Notes under the pieces: generated by a model
Told to the model about the DNA's origin: nothing
Databases searched by the model: none
Seen by the model: only the letters and a program-made list of their open reading frames with translations
Shown: in pieces, positions 41,139 to 50,160 of the stretch
How positions within the stretch are numbered: position 1 is the stretch's first letter
How the letters are laid out: each line of letters opens with the position of its first letter
Translations under genes and position numbers: made by a program
Source: Collimonas sp. OK607
GTDB taxonomy: Bacteria > Pseudomonadota > Gammaproteobacteria > Burkholderiales > Burkholderiaceae_D
DNA length: 64,000 nt
Direction: 5' to 3'
NCBI RefSeq assembly: GCF_900111995.1
Contig: NZ_FOKF01000019.1
Coordinates: 1-64,000 of the forward strand

Positions 41139-41489
41139 ATGAAAAACGCCACCATGAACAAGCAAGAAAACACCTCCCCGGACGCCACCGATTCCGGCAT
41201 GTATAAAACCGTTCCCCTGGACGAACCCCTGACCCGTGGCGACACCCTGATCACCGAGGTGCAGATCAGAAAGCCCGTGGCGGGAGAACTGCGCGGCGTG
41301 TCCTTGATGGATCTGGGCAATCTGGACGTGGTTGCCTTGCAGCGCGTCCTGCCGCGTATCACCCTGCCGACCTTGACGCCCCATGATGTGGCGAAGTTGG
41401 ATCTCGCGGATCTGATGTCCCTGGGCGCCGAGGTGGCCGTTTTTTTGCTGAAGAAAGCGGATCGCCCAGTGGTCTACCCGAATTCGTAG
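41139..41489 (+). CDS. E: Tail assembly protein E (P2 gpE)
   Basis: A 116-residue phage_TAC_7-type chaperone. The conserved part is YKTVPLDEPLTRGDTLITEVQIRKPVAGELRGVSLMDL. An ATG at 41154 is an alternative start. Near the end, codons GTT TTT TTG contain heptamer TTTTTTG (41441-41447). A -1 slip there leaves the frame open into E', producing the longer E+E' chaperone that P2 needs for tape-measure assembly. Confidence 0.92.
   Translation: MKNATMNKQENTSPDATDSGMYKTVPLDEPLTRGDTLITEVQIRKPVAGELRGVSLMDLGNLDVVALQRVLPRITLPTLTPHDVAKLDLADLMSLGAEVAVFLLKKADRPVVYPNS
41441..41447 (+). promoter_or_regulatory. Programmed -1 frameshift heptamer (E to E+E')
   Basis: T TTT TTG in the correct phase for a tandem -1 slip. 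The -1 frame continues without stop through GAA GAA AGC ... GAA GAT CCC and joins the E' frame at 41498. Confidence 0.8.
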
Positions 41490-41497
41490 AAGATCCC

Positions 41498-41614
41498 ATG
41501 GCCGATATTGCGACGGTGTTTCACTGGCCGCCGCAGGCCATGGACGATTTACCCATAGCGGAATTGATGGCCTGGCGCGAACGCGCCAGGGTGCGCAGTG
41601 GCGCGGAAGAATAG
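41498..41614 (+). CDS. E': GpE' small tail protein / frameshift extension of E
   Basis: A 38-residue GpE-family peptide (MADIATVFHWPPQAMDDLPIAELMAWRERAR), where VF.W.p..m..l.l.El..Wr..A is the family pattern. It is in the -1 frame relative to E and is reached by the heptamer at 41441; the ATG may not be used independently. It lies just before the tape measure gene, as in P2. Confidence 0.88.
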   Translation: MADIATVFHWPPQAMDDLPIAELMAWRERARVRSGAEE

Positions 41615-41628
41615 GATGACAATAAAAA

Positions 41629-44349
41629 ATGAGCGACAAGCAATTGCGGTTACAGGTGGTCTTTGCGGCGCTGGACAAGCTGACCGGCCCGCTCAAGAAG
41701 ATCACAGGCGAATCGTCCACCCTGGGTAAAGCCATCAAATCCAATAGCGACCGGCTGAAGGAATTGAACGCCCAACAGAAGGATGTGGGGCGCTTCCGCG
41801 AGTTGGGTGCCGGCCTGCAAGCCAGCGCCAGTAAATTGCGCGAGACGCAGCAGCAGATTGCCGCCCTGGCGCAAAGGATGCAGCAGACGACCCAGCCTAC
41901 GCGGGCCATGGCCCGCGAATTCAATGCTGCCGTCAAATCCGCCGGTGCGCTGAAACAGGCCAGCCAGCAGCAAGGCGAACAAATGCAGATTCTGCGCACA
42001 CGCTTGTCCGGCGCCGGTATCGATACGCGAAAGCTGGGTTCGGCACAAACCTGGTTGAAAGACAGCATCGCCTTTACCAATGCCGAATTGACAGCCCAGC
42101 AGAAGAAACTGGCGGCGGTCGGTGCGCAGCAGTTGAGGGTCAGCGCTGCCCGCCAACATGCCGACAAGCTGCGCACCACCGCCGGCAACGTGGCCGCCGC
42201 CGGCATCGGTTCGACCGTCGCCGGCGCAGCTGTCGGCGCGCCTATCGTCAAAGGATTGCAGGAGGCGAAGCATTACCAAACCGAGCAAGCGCGTGTTACC
42301 GCCCTGGGTCTTGGTCCCAAGATCAGCGCCGACGCCGAGAGCTACGCCCGCAGCATGAAAACCTACGGCACCAGCCACGCCGAGAACCTGGAACTGGTGC
42401 GCGACAGCATGTCCGTTTTCGGGGATCTTCCGCATGCGCAGATGGTGGCGCCCATGCTGGCTAAGATGAAATTCGCCAACAAGGCGTTCTATGGGGAAGA
42501 AGCCGGCGGCGAGAATGAGCGCAAGTTCATGGACATGCTGAAAGTCATCGAGGTGCGCGGCGGCACCACCAGTTCGGCCAAATTCCACGAACAGGCCAAC
42601 ATGGTGCAGAAGGTCATTTCCGCCACGGGCGGCCGCGTCGGTCCCACCGAGTGGCTGAACCTGATCAAGACCGGCGGCATCGCGGCCAAGGGCATGGACG
42701 AAAAATCCTTCTACTACGAGCTGGAACCGCTGGTGCAGGAGCTGGGCGGCTTTGGCGTCGGTAACGGTTTGATGTCGAGCTATAACAATCTCTACCAGGG
42801 ACGCACCAGCAAGCGGGCCGCGATGAATCTGGACAAGCTGGGCCTGATTGGCGATCACACCAAAGTGAAACACGACAAAGTCGGGCAGACTGCCCAGCTG
42901 GATCCTGGTGCGCTGCTGGGCGCTGATCTGTTCAAGAAAAGCCAGTTTGAGTGGATGGAACAGATCCTGTTGCCGCAGTTGGCGAAGAATGGCATTGCCA
43001 GCAAGGACAAGATCCTCGACACCATCGGGAGCCTGTACACCAACCGCAAGGCCGGCGACCTGATGGCGAACATGTACTTGCAACGCCAGCAGATCCATAA
43101 GAACCGGAAATTGAACGAAGGCGCTTACGATGTGGACCAGCTTGAACCGCTGGGCCGGGAACAGGCCGGCGGCAAAGAAATGGAAACATTGGCCAAACTG
43201 GCGGATCTCAAGTTAACCATGGGCGAGAGGATCCTGCCGCTGTATTCCCGTGCCATCGAGTCCGCGACCACTGCCCTGGAGTGGTTGAACGGCTTCATGG
43301 AGCGCAATCCGGTCACGGCAAAAGCCATGATTATCGGATTCGGCAGCCTGGCGGCCATCCTGGTGGTGCTGGGTCCGCTGATGTTGGGCCTAGCAGCCTT
43401 GATCGGTCCCTATGCCATGTTGCATGTGTTGTTTGCCAAGATGGGCGTCAGCGGCGGCGTGCTGACACCGATTCTGCGGGGCGTTGGCACCGCCTTTTTG
43501 TGGCTGGGGCGCATCCTACTGTTTGTCGGTCGGGCCTTCCTGATGAATCCAATCGGGCTGGTGGTGGCCGCCATTGCGCTGGCCGCATACCTGATCTACC
43601 AATATTGGGAACCGATCAAAGGGTTTTTTACCGACCTTTGGGACGGTGTTGGCAACGTGTTTACTCGTGCCTGGGCAGCTATCAAGGGATTCGCCGGCGG
43701 GCTATGGGCGGACGTGCAGCAGGCATTCGCCGGGGGTATCAGCGGTGTCACGGCGCTGTTGCTGAACTGGTCCCCGCTCGGCTTGTTCTACCAAGTGTTC
43801 GCCGGCGTGATGAATTGGCTCGGCATCAAGCTACCTGCCAAATTTAGCGATTTCGGCCTGAACATCATGCAAGGGCTGGCGAACGGCATCACTGGTGCCC
43901 TCGGGACAGTCAAGATGGCTATCGGCGGCGCCAGTGATAGTGTCGTTGGCTGGTTTAAGGAAAAGCTGGGCATCCATAGCCCAAGCCGAGTATTTGCCGA
44001 GCTGGGCGATTTCACGATGCAAGGGCTGGCGATTGGTTTGCAGCGCAGCCAGGACAGCCCTATCCAGCAGGTCGGTGGCCTTGCCAAGCGGCTAACAGGG
44101 CTTGGCGTCGGCATCGCCATCGGCGCGGCCACCATGCCGGCGCTGGCCTTCGACACGCGGTCACCGATAGCACCACGTGCCGCCGGCGGTGGCATCGTTG
44201 TCCAAGGCGACACGATCACGATCTCCGTCACTGCGGCGCCCGGCATGGATGAGCAAGCCATTGCCCGCGCTGTGATGCTGGCGATCGAGCAGCGCGACAG
44301 GCAGAAGGCGGCACGGATGCGTTCCAGCCTGTCCGACAATCACTACTAA
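41629..44349 (+). CDS. T: Tail tape measure protein (P2 gpT)
   Basis: A 906-residue tape measure. Long coiled-coil N-terminus (residues about 20-170), the phage tail TMP core around residues 195-420 (KGLQEAKHYQTEQARVTALGLG...), and several hydrophobic segments at about 560-690 (AMIIGFGSLAAILVVLGPLMLGLAALIGPY). Then repeats of the LGIKLPAKFSDFGLNIMQGLANGI and LGIHSPSRVFAELGDFTMQGLAIGL type. It sets tail length. The long opposite-strand frame is a shadow. Confidence 0.95.
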   Translation: MSDKQLRLQVVFAALDKLTGPLKKITGESSTLGKAIKSNSDRLKELNAQQKDVGRFRELGAGLQASASKLRETQQQIAALAQRMQQTTQPTRAMAREFNAAVKSAGALKQASQQQGEQMQILRTRLSGAGIDTRKLGSAQTWLKDSIAFTNAELTAQQKKLAAVGAQQLRVSAARQHADKLRTTAGNVAAAGIGSTVAGAAVGAPIVKGLQEAKHYQTEQARVTALGLGPKISADAESYARSMKTYGTSHAENLELVRDSMSVFGDLPHAQMVAPMLAKMKFANKAFYGEEAGGENERKFMDMLKVIEVRGGTTSSAKFHEQANMVQKVISATGGRVGPTEWLNLIKTGGIAAKGMDEKSFYYELEPLVQELGGFGVGNGLMSSYNNLYQGRTSKRAAMNLDKLGLIGDHTKVKHDKVGQTAQLDPGALLGADLFKKSQFEWMEQILLPQLAKNGIASKDKILDTIGSLYTNRKAGDLMANMYLQRQQIHKNRKLNEGAYDVDQLEPLGREQAGGKEMETLAKLADLKLTMGERILPLYSRAIESATTALEWLNGFMERNPVTAKAMIIGFGSLAAILVVLGPLMLGLAALIGPYAMLHVLFAKMGVSGGVLTPILRGVGTAFLWLGRILLFVGRAFLMNPIGLVVAAIALAAYLIYQYWEPIKGFFTDLWDGVGNVFTRAWAAIKGFAGGLWADVQQAFAGGISGVTALLLNWSPLGLFYQVFAGVMNWLGIKLPAKFSDFGLNIMQGLANGITGALGTVKMAIGGASDSVVGWFKEKLGIHSPSRVFAELGDFTMQGLAIGLQRSQDSPIQQVGGLAKRLTGLGVGIAIGAATMPALAFDTRSPIAPRAAGGGIVVQGDTITISVTAAPGMDEQAIARAVMLAIEQRDRQKAARMRSSLSDNHY

Positions 44350-44361
44350 GGATTTTTTATC

Positions 44362-44889
44362 ATGATGATGGCCCTGGGCATGTTTGTCTTCAGCCTGCCA
44401 ACCCTGGCTTACCAGGAGTTACAACGCAAAACCGAGTGGAAGCATCCGAGTACGTCACGGGTCGGCGCCCGCAATGCCCGTCAGTTCACCGGCAAGGGCG
44501 ACGACACGATTACGCTGTCAGGCTGGATCGCGCCGGAATTGACAGGCAGCGTGTATTCGCTGGATGCATTGCGTCTGATGGCCGATACCGGCAAGTCGTG
44601 GATACTCATCGCTGGTACAGGGCGCATCCTGGGGTCTTACATCATTACAGGCATGACCGAGGGCCGTACGGTGCTTGGGCAGGATGGCGATGCCGGCAAG
44701 CTCGATTTCTCCATCACGCTGGAACGTACCGACGAATCCGTGCTGGGCTTATTGAATACCCTGGGTGACCTGGGCAACATCAAGAACATGCTGAGCCTGG
44801 AGGGAATCAGCAATAGTGTCAACAATGCCATCAATACCAGCGTATCGACGTTTAACAATGTCGCCAACAGCGTGGGAAGCCTGTTCTGA
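44362..44889 (+). CDS. U: Tail protein U (P2 gpU)
   Basis: A 175-residue gpU: MMALGMFVFSLPTLAYQELQRKTEWKHPSTSRVGARNARQFTGKGDDTITLSG is the family N-terminus. Its stop overlaps the D start by one base. It caps the tail tube. Confidence 0.95.
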   Translation: MMMALGMFVFSLPTLAYQELQRKTEWKHPSTSRVGARNARQFTGKGDDTITLSGWIAPELTGSVYSLDALRLMADTGKSWILIAGTGRILGSYIITGMTEGRTVLGQDGDAGKLDFSITLERTDESVLGLLNTLGDLGNIKNMLSLEGISNSVNNAINTSVSTFNNVANSVGSLF

Positions 44890-46163
44890 TGTATTACCCT
44901 ATTCCTGCTTTCAAGATTACGCTGGACGGCCACGACATTACCGGAAAATTTGCGCCACGCCTGATTAGTCTCAATCTAACCGAGTGCCGCAGCGACAACG
45001 CCGACGAGCTGAGCATTACCCTGTCGGATACGGATGGCCAACTCGCGCTGCCTGCCAAAGGCGCCAGGATCAACGTGCAGATCGGGTGGCAAGAATCAGG
45101 TTTGATAGATAAGGGCGTGTTTACGGTCGATGAAATCGAGCATAGCGGTGCGCCGGACGTACTGACCTTGCGGGCCAGGACCGCCAGCCTGATCGATACT
45201 TTCCGGCAGCCGGTGGAACGTAGTTTCCACGACACCACGCTCGGGGCGGTGATTGAGGTGATCGCGTTTCAGCACGAGCTGAAAGTTGGCATTGCCGAGG
45301 CGCTACAGGGTGTAAAGATTGCGCATTTGGACCAGACCCGCGAGAGCAGTGCAGCGTTCCTGCGCCGTCTTGGAAAGAAATACGACGCTACCGCGACTGT
45401 GAAAAATGACACGCTGCTTTTTATGCCAGCAGGTCGCAGCAAGACCGCGTCGGGTCGCAACCTGCCCGTGATCCGCATAGCACGCAATCTGGGTGACCGG
45501 CACCGCTACCATAGCGCCGAGCGCGACAGCTACAGCGGCGTGCGCGTGTTCTGGCATGACGATCGGCACGGCATACGTCGCAGCGTCGTGGCCGGCATGC
45601 CTGGCAACAGCAAGCGGCTGCGCACGACCTACGCCGGCGAGGCCGACGCCCGCGCTGCCGCTGTCGCAGAGTGGCAACGAATACAACGCGGCGCCGCTAC
45701 GCTGGAATTGTCGCTGGCGCTCGGTAATCCTGCATTGATGCCGCAATCACCCGTGATGGTCGACGGATTCAAATCCGAAATCGATCACCAGGATTGGTTG
45801 ACCGCCAAGGTTACGCACAGCATTAGCGACGCCGGCTTTACCAGCGGCATCGAGCTGGAGACGCGGACCGAGGAGGCAGAGGTTGAGCGCAAGGATGAGG
45901 TCGACCCAGATCCGGGCATAACGGGCGTGTTCGCCAAGTGGCGCAACGTTGTCACGAAGAAGACCGGCCAGGAGTTCGCGCCATCGACGGGCAAGGTCAA
46001 ACATGCCACGCCGGCGGCCGGCGCGACGGCCACTACAAAAACACTCCAGCACGTCTACGCCAACAAACAAACCGCCGCACGCGCTGCAAAACTGGAATGG
46101 GAAAAGATACGGGAGCGTCGAGAAATCATCAAAGAGAATAGCGGCTTAGGGCTGTCGAACTAA
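44889..46163 (+). CDS. D: Tail protein D / late control protein (P2 gpD)
   Basis: A 424-residue phage late control D protein. It has PAFKITLDGHDITGKFAPRLISLNLTECRSDNADELSITLSD and the DGxxKTxSGxxLPxxxI-like RSKTASGRNLPVIRI block. It forms the hub of the tail baseplate (gp27-like). The last about 60 residues are basic and extended. Last gene of the tail operon, followed by an oppositely oriented moron. Confidence 0.94.
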   Translation: MYYPIPAFKITLDGHDITGKFAPRLISLNLTECRSDNADELSITLSDTDGQLALPAKGARINVQIGWQESGLIDKGVFTVDEIEHSGAPDVLTLRARTASLIDTFRQPVERSFHDTTLGAVIEVIAFQHELKVGIAEALQGVKIAHLDQTRESSAAFLRRLGKKYDATATVKNDTLLFMPAGRSKTASGRNLPVIRIARNLGDRHRYHSAERDSYSGVRVFWHDDRHGIRRSVVAGMPGNSKRLRTTYAGEADARAAAVAEWQRIQRGAATLELSLALGNPALMPQSPVMVDGFKSEIDHQDWLTAKVTHSISDAGFTSGIELETRTEEAEVERKDEVDPDPGITGVFAKWRNVVTKKTGQEFAPSTGKVKHATPAAGATATTKTLQHVYANKQTAARAAKLEWEKIRERREIIKENSGLGLSN

Positions 46164-46227
46164 CCAGCTGAAAAATTAATATTTGAATCCTGCGCGGGTT
46201 CTAACGCAGGATTCGTGGAGTATATGG

Positions 46228-47988
46228 TTATGAATCTACGTCAATGCCATACATTACTTTGGCACGTTTCTGATTTATGCTACTTTCAGATGCAATCTTT
46301 CTTATAGCGGCACGCACGTTCCCATAGATCAGTTTATGTTTCTTTGTAGCGTCGGGGTCACTGCTTTGAAGGTCGCCAAAAAACAGGAGTCCAGATCGAA
46401 GTTTAGTAGACAAATCAGTTGGATTTGTTTTTATCCACGCCACAAACTCATCTTGAGTGACTGAACACAGAAAATCGATGTCCTCCGGATTCCAGCCTTG
46501 AGTAGTAGCGATCTTCATACACACTTGGTCAATGTCTTGATCGTTCCGAGGCGCTTGAATTGTTTTAATACGGTCTATGAGCGGTTTATAGGAAACTCTG
46601 CGCGCAACCGACGTGTCATGCCGATCCATATTTACGAATTGTGTTTCATGAAGTGTTACATAGTTTTCCATCAATTCGTCAACGTCCTCTCCCAGTTCAG
46701 ACAGCATTTCGAGTGCGGATGCATACTCACTTAAATTGAGTTTGTCGGCCTCCTTCGAGAGAACAGATTTAAACGTACGAACGATTTCAACCTGATTGTC
46801 GGCGAATGATTCCGAATACAGAGACCAAACGTCACTTAGCGCCTTTTGAGCACGATTGACATCTATTTTCTTGGAGAGTTCTTGAATTGCCGTCTTGGCT
46901 TCCGAGACGTCCACATAACCCCGGACGAGATAGTGAATTATATATTTATCAAATATTGATGGAGACAGTCGCAGTGTTGATGCTATTGAACGGTATCGTT
47001 TCTCATCTGAGGAAACCTCTTTATCTTTTTCGCCGAAGTAAGAAGACCAATAACTATCTTCCAACCGTACTTTCAGGAAATCAAACGACACTGCAGTGCC
47101 CCTCAAATAATAGGACCAACATAGCACTGCTGCATGGTTAATGAACTCGCTAACTATCAGATCACTTGAGTTTTCCAGTTCGGACCAGAACGTGTCAATC
47201 ACGCCCTTTAGTTTCTTTATGACTCGGATATTTTTCAAATCCAAGGCAACAATAACAGTTTCGATTGTTGCGAATAGGCGATGATTGGAAGAGAATACAC
47301 ATTCTAGATTTTGTTTATGGGTCGGATTGTGATCCAGCTCGGCATCAACAACTTTCTCCCGATATGACTCGAACTCTTGTTTGTCTTTTTCTTCTGAAAA
47401 TGAGTTGTCATTAAATATAAGAACAACCTTGCAGTTCTTTCGACGGGCCAGTTCATCAGTCAAGCCCATTATTTCTCGAACCGACAATGAGCCGCCTTTT
47501 CGCTCCATATCATCAAAACATATGACATAGTTTGCAACCAAACTATATTCCATCGACGCAATAATTCCTGCAAATTTATCTGTGTAGGGTGCGGAACGTG
47601 CAAAATTCGTAAACCACTTAACGAATGGTGCCTTTTCTTTTGCTATGTTCATGGCTCCGCGCACCCAAGGTGCTCTACTCAAGAGACTTGTACTGTCCTC
47701 AAGCTGTTGATCAAAGTGAGCATCGATTTTCGCATTTGAGGATATTGCCTTTGCTGATTGAAATATCGACGCGCGTACGTCCGCAAGGGATGTCTTACCA
47801 AAGAGAGAAACGTAGCTGTATGCAACTTGCTTGATATCTTTCTTCGCGATTCGATCTTTAATGTACGAATTCCAAAGATATGTCTTGCCAACTCCCCAAG
47901 CGCCTTTGATGACGATAACCTGATCATCGCTATTGAAAAAAGAATCGAGTGATTTTATGGATGGATGCATGAGCGAAGGGAGAGTCAT
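46228..47988 (-). CDS. KAP-type P-loop NTPase, possible defence protein
   Basis: A 586-residue KAP-family-like ATPase. Walker A at residues about 29-36 (KGAWGVGKTY). The Walker B is in VICFDDMERKGGSLSVREIMGLTDELA, followed by VVLIFNDNSF as sensor strand. The large C-terminal region is helical with no membrane span visible. A+T content is higher than in the flanking tail genes and it reads against them, typical of a moron. KAP NTPases occur in several anti-phage systems, so superinfection defence is a fair inference; an alternative start is ATG 47970. Confidence 0.75.
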   Translation of the reverse strand: MTLPSLMHPSIKSLDSFFNSDDQVIVIKGAWGVGKTYLWNSYIKDRIAKKDIKQVAYSYVSLFGKTSLADVRASIFQSAKAISSNAKIDAHFDQQLEDSTSLLSRAPWVRGAMNIAKEKAPFVKWFTNFARSAPYTDKFAGIIASMEYSLVANYVICFDDMERKGGSLSVREIMGLTDELARRKNCKVVLIFNDNSFSEEKDKQEFESYREKVVDAELDHNPTHKQNLECVFSSNHRLFATIETVIVALDLKNIRVIKKLKGVIDTFWSELENSSDLIVSEFINHAAVLCWSYYLRGTAVSFDFLKVRLEDSYWSSYFGEKDKEVSSDEKRYRSIASTLRLSPSIFDKYIIHYLVRGYVDVSEAKTAIQELSKKIDVNRAQKALSDVWSLYSESFADNQVEIVRTFKSVLSKEADKLNLSEYASALEMLSELGEDVDELMENYVTLHETQFVNMDRHDTSVARRVSYKPLIDRIKTIQAPRNDQDIDQVCMKIATTQGWNPEDIDFLCSVTQDEFVAWIKTNPTDLSTKLRSGLLFFGDLQSSDPDATKKHKLIYGNVRAAIRKIASESSINQKRAKVMYGIDVDS

Positions 47989-48070
47989 AACGGTTGAGGT
48001 GAGCGGCCAACAACGGTCCGCAGATGGTGACGGTGCAAGAAAACATGCCCCGTCGTTGTGCTATTACAAT

Positions 48071-48343
48071 TTAGTGAAGGCGTGACCTTTCGATCTCGTG
48101 CCAATACGGCGCGGCGCCACTGCTTTGGCTTAGGCACTCGCGAATCTCGCCTGTTAGCATCCTCTTCGCACTGCCGACGGAATACATTTTATCGTCCGCA
48201 TAACAATGCAATTGCTCCTTCATCGTTGACGCGCTAACGTCTGGTGGTATCTGATACAACGACCAGCCGCATACGCTGGTCATGGCAAGCAGAGCGACGG
48301 ATAACTGCTTGTGAAGGCTGCGGGCCTGATGCACATCGCCCAT
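48071..48343 (-). CDS. Small membrane-anchored or exported protein, unknown
   Basis: A 90-residue protein. A hydrophobic stretch near residues 14-30 (LSVALLAMTSVCGWSLY) is followed by a polar domain with two Cys (LHCYADDKMYSVGSAKRML, IRECLSQ). It lies between the KAP-like gene and the repressor on the same strand. Superinfection-exclusion proteins of lysogens often look like this, but I have no direct evidence. Confidence 0.5.
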   Translation of the reverse strand: MGDVHQARSLHKQLSVALLAMTSVCGWSLYQIPPDVSASTMKEQLHCYADDKMYSVGSAKRMLTGEIRECLSQSSGAAPYWHEIERSRLH

Positions 48344-48408
48344 GACAACTTGCCCTATGCTCCCTTCAAATTCTGTATTCGCTTTTCGCCACCAATCTCG
48401 CTTTATTC

Positions 48409-48840
48409 CTAGATACTTTTTTTCTTTTTCTTGTCAGTCATGTGGAAGGTCATCGGGGCATTAACCGTTTGATCTCCATCCACAACCTGACTGACATTGC
48501 CGCTAAATTTCGTGCCACTGGCAGCCTTTACGGTCGTGCTCATGCCATCTATCAAGCCTAATACGCCAGCCTTTCCGCGAACATCGAGGTTGCGGTAGCT
48601 AGCTAATAGTTCGCTTTCTTCCAGCGTTAGCGCTGTCGCAGACACCTGACCGGTCATTACGTACCAGACGTCGACACCAATTTCCAATAGCGCACATAAA
48701 TAAGCGGCATCGGGCGATCTTTCGTCTTTCTCATAGGAAATTTGAGCGCGTTTCTTCACTCCGCCAACCTCAGCAAAATCGTCCTGATTCATTCCAAGGC
48801 GCTGGCGTTCCTTCTTTAAGCGTGCTCCAAACATGTCCAT
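48409..48840 (-). CDS. Prophage repressor (XRE/CI-like)
   Basis: A 143-residue regulator. The HTH_3 domain (MFGARLKKERQRLGMNQDDFAEVGGVKKRAQISYEKDERSPDAAYLCAL) occupies residues 3-65. The rest is helical and ends in a Lys-rich tail, with no LexA-type Ser/Lys peptidase domain. It is therefore not SOS-cleavable, and induction must work another way, for example by an antirepressor. It is transcribed away from the early promoter, whose spacer holds a palindrome. Start taken as ATG 48840; 48834 is also possible. Confidence 0.82.
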   Translation of the reverse strand: MDMFGARLKKERQRLGMNQDDFAEVGGVKKRAQISYEKDERSPDAAYLCALLEIGVDVWYVMTGQVSATALTLEESELLASYRNLDVRGKAGVLGLIDGMSTTVKAASGTKFSGNVSQVVDGDQTVNAPMTFHMTDKKKKKSI

Positions 48841-48855
48841 ATTCACATTTATATG

Positions 48856-48884
48856 TTGACTAGTGCGTTTTTGAGCACTATAGT
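48856..48884 (+). promoter_or_regulatory. Early promoter with repressor-type operator
   Basis: -35 TTGACT (48856-48861), 17-base spacer, -10 TATAGT (48879-48884), near consensus. TAGTGC-N8-GCACTA, a perfect inverted repeat at 48861-48880, lies within the spacer, ideal for blocking RNA polymerase. It drives the rightward control and replication genes. Confidence 0.75.
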
Positions 48885-48919
48885 TACGCCATCCCATAGC
48901 GATTACACATCATAACATC

Positions 48920-49117
48920 ATGGAAACATTGCCCAAAGTCAGGCGTATCTCCAAGGGAGCGACCTCGCAGCCGCTTGGCGCCCGCCTCATGCCCGCTGAA
49001 AAAGATGAGGTCGAGCGGTACGCCTTCCGATTACAACGGTCCCGCGCCTGGTTTCTACGCTTTTTGATTTTGCGTGGCCTTGCCGACTACAAACGCGAAC
49101 TTGCCTCTCATCAATAA
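48920..49117 (+). CDS. Small early-operon protein, first gene after early promoter
   Basis: A 65-residue protein (METLPKVRRISKGATSQPLGARLMPAEKDEVERYAFRL...). Basic N-terminus and a helical body with ARLMPAEKDEVERYAFRLQRSRAWFLRFLILRGL, resembling a ribbon-helix-helix DNA binder. Position equals that of cox in P2, but I see no clear Cox signature. A regulator of the lysis-lysogeny switch is plausible. Confidence 0.6.
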   Translation: METLPKVRRISKGATSQPLGARLMPAEKDEVERYAFRLQRSRAWFLRFLILRGLADYKRELASHQ

Positions 49118-49134
49118 CAGTTAAGGACGCCACC

Positions 49135-49332
49135 ATGTATCCCGACACCAAGCGTATCCGCACTAATCGCCTGACTCTCCGGTTTGACGACTACGAACAC
49201 GATCTGATCAAGGCGCTGGCTAACTATCAAGGCGAACAACCGTCAACGCTGTTGCGTCAATTGGTGCTGCGGGAAGCGGCAGCAGCGTTGGGCGTCAGCG
49301 ACAGTGAAATAGTAGACTCAAAAGCTGCATAA
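49135..49332 (+). CDS. Small RHH-like early protein
   Basis: A 65-residue protein: NRLTLRFDDYEHDLIKALANYQGEQPSTLLRQLVLREAAA, a beta strand followed by two helices, the layout of ribbon-helix-helix DNA-binding proteins. It follows the previous small gene after 17 bases. Function unknown, probably regulatory. Confidence 0.6.
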   Translation: MYPDTKRIRTNRLTLRFDDYEHDLIKALANYQGEQPSTLLRQLVLREAAAALGVSDSEIVDSKAA

Positions 49333-49371
49333 GCCTAGACCGCAATAAGCAGATTAAGAGCCGACGAAAAG

Positions 49372-49560
49372 ATGCCAGTCCAAGAAATCACCCTAACCGA
49401 TGCAGAAAACGACTTACTGGAGCGCGTGCGCCAGCAGCAAGGTCTGGATTCGGTGCAACAGGCAGCGGAATGGCTTGCAAAATCGCGTTTGCGCAAGCAG
49501 TCGCGTCAAATATCCGGCAGAGGCCGTGCCTTGTATCCAGTAGACAGGAAGCCAGCATGA
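49372..49560 (+). CDS. Small helical early protein
   Basis: A 62-residue protein: VQEITLTDAENDLLERVRQQQGLDSVQQAAEWLAKSRLRKQ, again RHH-like in layout, with a basic C-terminus. Its stop overlaps the start of the Ogr-like gene by 4 bases, so it is co-translated with it. Confidence 0.58.
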   Translation: MPVQEITLTDAENDLLERVRQQQGLDSVQQAAEWLAKSRLRKQSRQISGRGRALYPVDRKPA

Positions 49561-49808
49561 GAGTCATCAGTATTCCTTGTCCACATTGTCATCATCGTGT
49601 GCGCGCCGCGAAGAGCCGCACCATGTCGCACATGATGAAAGAGATCACCTACATGTGCCAGAACCCCGATTGCGGTCACGTTTTTGTCGCCAGCTTGGAA
49701 GTGTTGCGCACGTTGTCGATGTCGGCACTGCCTAATCCCGAAGTACGTATCCACGTGTCCCAACATGTCCGCAACGCTTGTGCAAATCAGCTTGCGCTAA
49801 AACTGTGA
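49557..49808 (+). CDS. ogr: Ogr/Delta-like zinc-finger late-gene activator
   Basis: An 83-residue Ogr/Delta protein. CPHCHHRVRAAKSRTMSHMMKEITYMCQNPDCGHVFVASLEVLRTLSMSALPNP contains the four zinc Cys in CxxC...CxxxxC spacing and the family's SR.ms....e.y..C.N..CgH.F. Ogr turns on the late promoters of Q/P, O and the tail operons. Unlike P2, it lies in the early operon rather than after D. Confidence 0.88.
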   Translation: MRVISIPCPHCHHRVRAAKSRTMSHMMKEITYMCQNPDCGHVFVASLEVLRTLSMSALPNPEVRIHVSQHVRNACANQLALKL

Positions 49809-49941
49809 GCTGCACATGACGATGACACTTCACAACCTAGCGCCGCCGTAGTCTCCAGCTAGTTTGCATCCATTCCCGTTGTTACCTGCAACGTCTGTTT
49901 TCAGACGTGCGGGATTCGCTCACCCTGAAGAAAGGTAAATC

Positions 49942-50160
49942 ATGTCAAACCGCATGTATTTGGACCAACTAAAACGGATCACTGTGAAGCCTGTAAAAGC
50001 GCACCGCCATCCAGACGCATCTATTGGAATTTTCTACACTCAGGAAATCGTGTTCCATTGTGAGGGTGGCAGTAAACAAGAATTGACGCTGGGGCTGGAA
50101 GCTGGCGTGCACGCTCTCGCGTTGGGCGACTTGGTCACTAACGAGCAGGTGACAATATGA
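49942..50160 (+). CDS. Hypothetical early protein (72 aa)
   Basis: A 72-residue protein (MSNRMYLDQLKRITVKPVKAHRHPDASIGIFYTQEIVFHCEGGSKQELTLGLEAG...). Beta-rich, no motif that I recognise. GAAAGG precedes the ATG and the stop overlaps the start of a tiny membrane protein by 4 bases, so it is a genuine operon member. Confidence 0.55.
   Translation: MSNRMYLDQLKRITVKPVKAHRHPDASIGIFYTQEIVFHCEGGSKQELTLGLEAGVHALALGDLVTNEQVTI

Noticed and set aside
41650-43098. 482-residue open frame on the - strand
   Set aside because: Antisense to the tape measure gene; no recognisable protein features.
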